The translations under genes were made by a program, and so were the position numbers. A DNA stretch of 64,000 nucleotides from Bdellovibrionales bacterium CG12_big_fil_rev_8_21_14_0_65_38_15 (lineage in GTDB: Bacteria; Bdellovibrionota; Bacteriovoracia; Bacteriovoracales; Bacteriovoracaceae), in contig PCUW01000002.1 in assembly GCA_002787775.1 (NCBI GenBank), forward strand, positions 60,498-124,497, written 5' to 3'. The notes below the pieces were generated by a model. That model was given only the letters and a program-made list of their open reading frames with translations. It did not search any database and was not told the DNA's origin. Shown piece after piece: positions 58,191-64,000 of this stretch (within the stretch, counting starts at the first letter, position 1; the number at the start of each line of letters is the position of its first letter).

Positions 58191-59912
58191 ATGCACTTAT
58201 CCTATAAAATTTCTATTCCAAAACCATCAAATCATATGCTGAACGTGAAAATATCACTCAGTGAATTTGACTTTGATGCACCATTTACCTTCTTTATGCC
58301 GGTCTGGTCTCCCGGCTCTTACTTAGTGCGTGAATATTCAAGACACGTGCAGGGAGTGCGCTGCTTTGATGAGCAGGGCAGGAGAGTCTTTGTTGAGCAG
58401 AGTGATAAAAATCGCTATACCGTTAATTGCCAGCATCCAGATTTTAAAGTGGCGCCTAGATCGATTAGTTTTGAGTACGAAGTCTATTGCAATGAGCTAA
58501 CGGTTAGAACGTCTCATATTGATAGCACTCACGCCTTTATTCATGGCCCTTCAGTCTTTATGGGAATTGAAGATCACGCCATGAAAGATCTTGTGCTTGA
58601 AGTTGAATTTCCACCTCTATGGAGTAATTTAAGTACCACGCTTAAGGATATCTCCACTGAGCGAGCCGTCTTTAAGTATCAAGCTAGTGATTATGATGAG
58701 CTATTAGATTCTCCGATTGAAATTGGTTGCCAGGAAACTGATGGCTTTATGTACGAAGGCAAAGAGCATTGGTGGATCTATTGGGGACTTCTTCCTAAAT
58801 TAGAATGGAATCTTAAACAAGATATCGAAAAGCTTGTGGCCGAAGTGGCAAAAGTTCCAGGCGAGCTGCCTTATGAAAAATATATGTTCATGGCGCATTT
58901 TGCTCCAGGTTTATATGGTGGATTAGAACATTCTTCATCCACCGTCTTGGCCTTTGATCCGCTAAAAATGGTGAACAGGAAAAGTTATCTTGATTGGCTC
59001 TCACTTGTAGCGCATGAATATTTTCACGTTTGGAATGTGAAGCGTATTCGTCCTAAAGCGCTTGGGCCATTTGATTATCAAAAAGAAAATTACACCAAGA
59101 TGTTGTGGCTATCAGAAGGCCTAACCGTTTTTATGGATGAGCTCTTTGTGCTTAGAAGTGGACTCTCAACTGTTGAAGAATATCTTGAGCAGCAAAAAAC
59201 GAATATGAATCGTTTACTTTCAACAGCTGGTCGAAAATTTGATTCACTAGAAGATAGCTCTTTTAATGCTTGGATAAAACTCTATCGTCCCAACGAAAAC
59301 TCAATGAACTCGACGGTAAGCTACTATCTTAAGGGTGGGTTAGCATTTTTTGTGTTAAACGCATGGCTAAAGCCTTTTGATAAATCTATTAATGATTTCA
59401 TCGCTAAACTTTGGAGTGATTATAAGTCACATCCAGAAAGTGGCATTGATGAGGATATTGTTTTTAATATTATTGAAAGTCTTAGCGATAAAAAAACCAG
59501 AGATGACTTCTCTTACCTGATTAGCGGCACTGATGATTTACCTCTAGAGGCCGCGGCGAAAGAGTGTGGTCTTGAAATAGTCTTTGAGCAGTCTTTAAAA
59601 GTTTGGACCGGACTTGATATGAAGTTTCAGGCCGAACAAGTTTTTATCGATAGAGTTCATCTGGATTCTCCGGGTATGAAAGACGAGTTTAATAGTGGCG
59701 ATGAGCTAATCACTATCGATGGACTAAGAGTGATGAAGTCTCAGTGGGATAAACATAGCGAATGGTTAAAACCGGAGCAGAAATATCAAGTAGTGGTAGC
59801 TCGTCATGGGCGGCTCACGGAGCTTGAATTAACGCCGGCAAGATCTCCAAGCCTTATTAAAGAAATCAAGGTGTTAGATGCCAAGGCCGTATCTAAGGCG
59901 TTTGGACTTTAG
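58191..59912 (+). CDS. M61-family peptidase with PDZ domain
   Basis: 573 aa; VAHEYFHVWNVKRIRPKALGPFDYQKENYTKMLWLSEGLTVFMDEL; PDZ-like GDELITIDGLRV. Confidence 0.93.
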   Translation: MHLSYKISIPKPSNHMLNVKISLSEFDFDAPFTFFMPVWSPGSYLVREYSRHVQGVRCFDEQGRRVFVEQSDKNRYTVNCQHPDFKVAPRSISFEYEVYCNELTVRTSHIDSTHAFIHGPSVFMGIEDHAMKDLVLEVEFPPLWSNLSTTLKDISTERAVFKYQASDYDELLDSPIEIGCQETDGFMYEGKEHWWIYWGLLPKLEWNLKQDIEKLVAEVAKVPGELPYEKYMFMAHFAPGLYGGLEHSSSTVLAFDPLKMVNRKSYLDWLSLVAHEYFHVWNVKRIRPKALGPFDYQKENYTKMLWLSEGLTVFMDELFVLRSGLSTVEEYLEQQKTNMNRLLSTAGRKFDSLEDSSFNAWIKLYRPNENSMNSTVSYYLKGGLAFFVLNAWLKPFDKSINDFIAKLWSDYKSHPESGIDEDIVFNIIESLSDKKTRDDFSYLISGTDDLPLEAAAKECGLEIVFEQSLKVWTGLDMKFQAEQVFIDRVHLDSPGMKDEFNSGDELITIDGLRVMKSQWDKHSEWLKPEQKYQVVVARHGRLTELELTPARSPSLIKEIKVLDAKAVSKAFGL

Positions 59913-59968
59913 CTATTTTCTCAACTTTTTATCTAAAACAGCCGAAAAACGAGTAGATAGACCTCAAA

Positions 59969-61459
59969 ATGGAGGATTCGCTCGTGAAATGGATCGCGCG
60001 CTGGCCGGGTAAAATTCTTAAACCCCATGATGCACAAGAGTTACTGCAACTCTTAGGCGCCGGTGCGATTAATATTTTCGATTACGTTTTCGATCCTCAT
60101 AGTAAGGCGTGGACTCGTATTTTTGAAATCAATGATATCGCTGATCAATTTGAAACAGCGATTGGTTTTAGACCAAATGCCAATGCGCCAGAAGCGAGTG
60201 CTTTTTCAAAACCAGATTTTTATCCTCCAACACTTCTTATTCAGCATGCCATGTCGAGTGAGCGTGACTTTGAAGGGATGAATTTAAATTTTGAAGCACC
60301 TGTTTATGAAGACAATTCGGCCGAGCTAGAATTTCAAAAGACTTTAGTTGTTGATCTTCAAAATCAAAACCATGAACTCAATCAACGCATTACTGAAATG
60401 CAAGAAGACTCGACGGCCAGTGATGAGATTGCTCAGCTGCAAAGAGAAATTGATTATTTAAAAGCAGAAGTCCAAAACTTCGAAGATCAAATACAAAACC
60501 ATTCGATGGAGAAAACACTTCTTAATAATCGAATTGGTGAACTTGAAGATGGTAATAAGCAGCTTAACCAAGCGCTTGTGGCAAAAGATTTAAAACTCGA
60601 AGAATACCTCAAAGAAAATGAGAAGATTGTTCTTGAGTTTAAAAAACTTGGACAAAATAATCAGGCGATGAAAGATCGTTTGGCAGAAGTTGCGAATAAA
60701 GTTGATCGCGAGCGAAAAACAAGTGCCACACTTAAACAAAATATCTTAAAGCTTAATGAAGGCCTAGTGCTACTTAAGCGTAAAGGTGAGCGTGACAAAA
60801 GCGTTATTCAAGATCTTGAGCGCTATAAGAAAATCCATGACGCTAAAGAAGAGCAAGAGATCAATCGCTTGATTGGTGACTCTTTTGAAGTCGATAATTC
60901 AGTTGTGTGGTGGATTAAGCACGACGGTGAAGATAAGGGCCCATATTCCTACGGCGATATGAGAGCTTTCATGAAATACGGCAAAATCAATATGTCGACC
61001 ACGTCTAAAAAGACAGGCGGCGAGTGGATGAAGCTTGAAGGTCATTTTGAATTTAAAAACGACGTTCTTTCTAAAGAAGAGTTTCGTGATGGTAAGAAAA
61101 TTCAGCGCTTCTTTATTAAGCGCGGCGACTTTAGAGCACCATTCTATGATCTGGCCCAGCTTGAAATTGGCGCCAATTCCTTTAAAGGCTATTGTTCATC
61201 ATTATCTGTTGGTGGCTGTTTCATCGAACTATCAAAACTTGATAAAGTTAGAATGGAAAAAGATGGAAAGGTTTTAGTCAAGATCAAAGCAGGAACTCTT
61301 TCTGAAGAGCTTAATATTCGCGCTGTGATTAGAAATATTTCTGATAAACGTCCACGTGGTCTAGGCCTTCAGTTTGAACATATCACTGAAGCTCAAAAAG
61401 ATGTCATCATCAACTTCGTTAAACAGTATGTGGCTTCTTCATCGAAGAAAGCGGCTTAA
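59969..61459 (+). CDS. GYF_2-like / coiled-coil / PilZ protein
   Basis: 496 aa; VVWWIKHDGEDKGPYSYGDMRAFMKYGKI (GYF_2-like), central heptads, C-terminal YCSSLSVGGCFIEL...IRNISDKRPRGLGLQF (PilZ). Confidence 0.7.
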   Translation: MEDSLVKWIARWPGKILKPHDAQELLQLLGAGAINIFDYVFDPHSKAWTRIFEINDIADQFETAIGFRPNANAPEASAFSKPDFYPPTLLIQHAMSSERDFEGMNLNFEAPVYEDNSAELEFQKTLVVDLQNQNHELNQRITEMQEDSTASDEIAQLQREIDYLKAEVQNFEDQIQNHSMEKTLLNNRIGELEDGNKQLNQALVAKDLKLEEYLKENEKIVLEFKKLGQNNQAMKDRLAEVANKVDRERKTSATLKQNILKLNEGLVLLKRKGERDKSVIQDLERYKKIHDAKEEQEINRLIGDSFEVDNSVVWWIKHDGEDKGPYSYGDMRAFMKYGKINMSTTSKKTGGEWMKLEGHFEFKNDVLSKEEFRDGKKIQRFFIKRGDFRAPFYDLAQLEIGANSFKGYCSSLSVGGCFIELSKLDKVRMEKDGKVLVKIKAGTLSEELNIRAVIRNISDKRPRGLGLQFEHITEAQKDVIINFVKQYVASSSKKAA

Positions 61460-61628
61460 TCAAGTTTAATTTCCATAACTATTGGTAAAACTTAGTAAGT
61501 TAATTTCTGCAAATAATTAGTAGAATATCGATATTGATTTATAATAATAATTATTGAGAAGAGTATAATTTAAGAGCATCCGACAGCTGTGCGGGAACTT
61601 TTTCTGTAACCCTTTTACTGGAAATTAA

Positions 61629-62621
61629 ATGCTAACTAGAATGTTAAAATTAGTCATGTTTGCTTCTTGTATTTTAGGATTGCTATCTTGTGATCAAAAC
61701 ATAAAGTCAGCAGAAAAAAAAGAACAGCCAGCTATAAAATATGAAGAATATGTAGCTAGCTTTGATCGCAATTACGATAAAATATCGTCTCGGTTTTATT
61801 ACTTTATAGCGATTCTTCCCAATTACAGTATTAAAGAAAAACTAAGCAGTGATCATTACTTTGATGTACCTGATATACTATGTCGGCAACCGGATGAATT
61901 AAACTTGTTAACACTTTCGGGCAAGGTTCTCAAAGCTAAAAAAATAAGGCTAGTAAATGAGGAAGAGAAGTCACATTATCCAGGAACAGTCTTTGAAGAG
62001 AATGAGTACAAAAATCAATGTTTTTATAGATATGAAACTGATCTTCCAATAGAAGTCGGTGTAGCTGTTGCTTTACCTGTAATGTTTAGTATCTCTGACT
62101 TTAAAGTTTTTCAATATAGCGAAAGGCAGGCGAGACTTGATGACTCTAGCTTTACAAAGACATCACCGAATAGAAAATATTTTTATGGTAAAGAGCGAAA
62201 TTATATTACAGAATACTATCCAACGGCCGAAAAGTTTGTCACAAGCTTGAAAGAGCAGCTTCCGAATTGTCTGACGTTAGAAAGCGCTTTAGCTTTAAAA
62301 ATTATTTGTGTGAGTAAAGAATCAATTGATGATGCAGTGAATGCTTATTGTTGGAATAGCAAAAAACTAGGTTTTTACTGTTTAGACTTCGAAAGTGGTT
62401 GGCATGCTTATGATAAAACATTACACAAACAATTTAGAGGGCCTATCGCAAGTCTAAAGATTGAAGATAAATATTATGAATTAGGTCTTCATAGTGACGA
62501 GCTTTCCAGTTGGTTTATTTTTGACTCAATTGATGAATATGTGTCGTTGAATGCATCCGAAAGTGTTTATGCTGATGTTAACCTAAAATCGAAATTAATT
62601 TTATCAAAGGATATAAAATGA
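61629..62621 (+). CDS. Hypothetical lipoprotein
   Basis: 330 aa; CILGLLSCDQN lipobox. Confidence 0.65.
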   Translation: MLTRMLKLVMFASCILGLLSCDQNIKSAEKKEQPAIKYEEYVASFDRNYDKISSRFYYFIAILPNYSIKEKLSSDHYFDVPDILCRQPDELNLLTLSGKVLKAKKIRLVNEEEKSHYPGTVFEENEYKNQCFYRYETDLPIEVGVAVALPVMFSISDFKVFQYSERQARLDDSSFTKTSPNRKYFYGKERNYITEYYPTAEKFVTSLKEQLPNCLTLESALALKIICVSKESIDDAVNAYCWNSKKLGFYCLDFESGWHAYDKTLHKQFRGPIASLKIEDKYYELGLHSDELSSWFIFDSIDEYVSLNASESVYADVNLKSKLILSKDIK

Positions 62622-62844
62622 AGCTTGCTTTTATAGTTTTCCTTTATATGTTCAAATAAGCTCAAACACACTTGGCCGGATGATGTGCGTTGCTTGAAAG
62701 TGAAAAATATTAAGAGTTTTTTAATTTAAATTGGTGTTCGTCTTTTAACTCAAGTATTGAGCTTAGTTGGAGGTATTTATGCCAAGAAATCTAATCGAAA
62801 ATTAGTTCACATTCATATACTCGTTCATTAATTAAAGGGTGTGT

Positions 62845-63339
62845 ATGGATTTGAATAAAATAGGTAAAGAACTGGATAAGAGAATTCAACTAGCGGACGT
62901 AAAATCTTACGTAGATCAAGGCGTTGGACTTGTTCCCAAAGACATCGAAATGAAAATCATGGGTCAGATAGCATTACTGGCCGACGAAGAGATCTCTTCA
63001 CTTATTGAACTTAATACGACCTTTGATGTTGATGCTCAAGTCAAAGCAAGTGCTGAAGTGGCAAATATTCTCGATCAGCTTCTTAAAGAAAAGGGTCTAG
63101 CTCTTGATAGGCTTAGTGATGAGATTTGGATGCCACCAGATACCATTTGGGAAACACAATATGATGGTGAATATGTAAAGATTTTGAAAGCAAGACCAAT
63201 CGATGTGCTGGTTTCAAAGGGTGTTAAAGCTCCAGCTAAAAATAAGAAGCTTATAAGAGATGCTATGGGCATTTATGGCAATGAACTATTAAAACGTATT
63301 GATGATTTTGGTGGAGATTCTTCCTTTTTTAATATTTAG
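62845..63339 (+). CDS. Hypothetical, possibly nucleotidyltransferase-like
   Basis: TTFDVDAQV (DxD) ... IWMPPDTIWETQYDGEYVKILKARPIDVLVSKGVKAPAKNKKLIRDA resembles NTase-like DUF6036/AbiEii-type proteins by eye only. Confidence 0.45.
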   Translation: MDLNKIGKELDKRIQLADVKSYVDQGVGLVPKDIEMKIMGQIALLADEEISSLIELNTTFDVDAQVKASAEVANILDQLLKEKGLALDRLSDEIWMPPDTIWETQYDGEYVKILKARPIDVLVSKGVKAPAKNKKLIRDAMGIYGNELLKRIDDFGGDSSFFNI

Positions 63340-63427
63340 CCTTCTAAGTCATCGTTTTTACAATCGGTTAATGCTGTACGTACACTATTTTTTAAGTTAT
63401 AATTGTTATGGCTCATAGAAGGCACAT

Positions 63428-63919
63428 ATGAAAGAGACTTACAAAATAAACACATTTACTAACCATGCAGATAGGCTGGCTTACGTTCTGATTAAGTTTG
63501 GTGCTATGGGGACTAATAGGCCTAAGAAGTATGAAGGGGCCACAGTTATTGTTGAAACGATTGATCTAGAAAATGCTCTAGATTACGAGCCAAGATATCT
63601 TGCACCTCTCATTGTTCTTTTAGTTCAGCATCCAAAGTTTCTTACTCAATTTAAAAATATCCCAGAGGATATCTATAATACTGTTGCTAAAATTAGAGCG
63701 GGAAATAAACTAGGCGAAGACTGCAGATATGAAGCCTTTAAAAATCTAGTCAGTCTCTGTGGGATTATCAAAGATGGAAGAGTTAAAGGTCCTAATAAAA
63801 AAATTCGAAAACAGTATAGGTTTGATCAAGCAATTGCTAAGAAGCTAGACGAGCTAATGGCTAGTGGTGGCTTTGATAACGAAACACAGTTAATTGAGAA
63901 GTTAATCTCTAAAGCTTAA
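63428..63919 (+). CDS. Hypothetical protein, possible ribbon-helix-helix-like C-terminus
   Basis: 163 aa; YRFDQAIAKKLDELMASGGFDNETQLIEKLISKA; TATAAT at 63398-63403 upstream. Confidence 0.45.
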   Translation: MKETYKINTFTNHADRLAYVLIKFGAMGTNRPKKYEGATVIVETIDLENALDYEPRYLAPLIVLLVQHPKFLTQFKNIPEDIYNTVAKIRAGNKLGEDCRYEAFKNLVSLCGIIKDGRVKGPNKKIRKQYRFDQAIAKKLDELMASGGFDNETQLIEKLISKA

Positions 63920-64000
63920 ATTTGGTAGAAGAGTTTGAGTCTTCTTTATTCAAAAGAGCGGCTTAACCAACCCAAGCCACGGCCGTCATCACGCCATCAT

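Noticed and set aside
63963-64000. Possible C-terminus of a minus-strand gene (...DGVMTAVAWVG*)
   Set aside because: Only about 12 codons lie within the window; no product can be supported.
1-64000. CRISPR arrays, tRNA/rRNA genes, IS elements, prophage modules
   Set aside because: None seen on reading: no regularly spaced repeats, transposase-like or phage structural ORFs, or tRNA-like sequence noticed. A dedicated tRNA/Rfam scan was not possible here.

Overview
Chromosomal window from an AT-rich Gram-negative bacterium. Gene content (serine-palmitoyltransferase-like alpha-oxoamine synthase, full T2SS operon, suf operon, topo IV pair, FecR/CHASE2 cluster) suggests a Bdellovibrionota/Bacteriovoracales-type host, but this is inference only. 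Nearly all the sequence is coding. Main blocks: (1) alpha-oxoamine synthase, PilZ, pepN, fba, fused E1 dehydrogenase; (2) a hybrid sensor kinase split by one in-frame TGA; (3) a FecR / TPR-beta-barrel / CHASE2-adenylate cyclase operon; (4) hemF, a Tat-exported HiPIP and a strong bidirectional terminator; (5) rrf2-sufB-sufC-sufD-sufS-nfu-tetR; (6) rhomboid, argS and small genes; (7) topo IV parE-parC, an ihfA-like gene and merR; (8) a 12-gene type II secretion operon gspC-D-E-F-G-H-I-J-K-L-M-N followed by a polyprenyl synthase; (9) acyl-CoA dehydrogenase, FG-GAP lipoprotein, LysR / A-type-carrier-like pair, M61 peptidase, GYF-like/PilZ coiled-coil protein; (10) a short accessory tail (61.6-64 kb) with a possible nucleotidyltransferase-like gene and partner. 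I saw no rRNA, tRNA, CRISPR array, IS element or prophage. The observations I rate highest are the TGA-split kinase, the gspH ORF with no ATG/GTG/TTG before its prepilin motif, the unusual GspC N-terminal extension, the tail-less ParC with a Lys-rich ParE tail, the FecR-TPR-CHASE2 operon, the putative Rrf2 operator and the accessory pair at 62.8-63.9 kb. No completely new system could be demonstrated from sequence reading alone.
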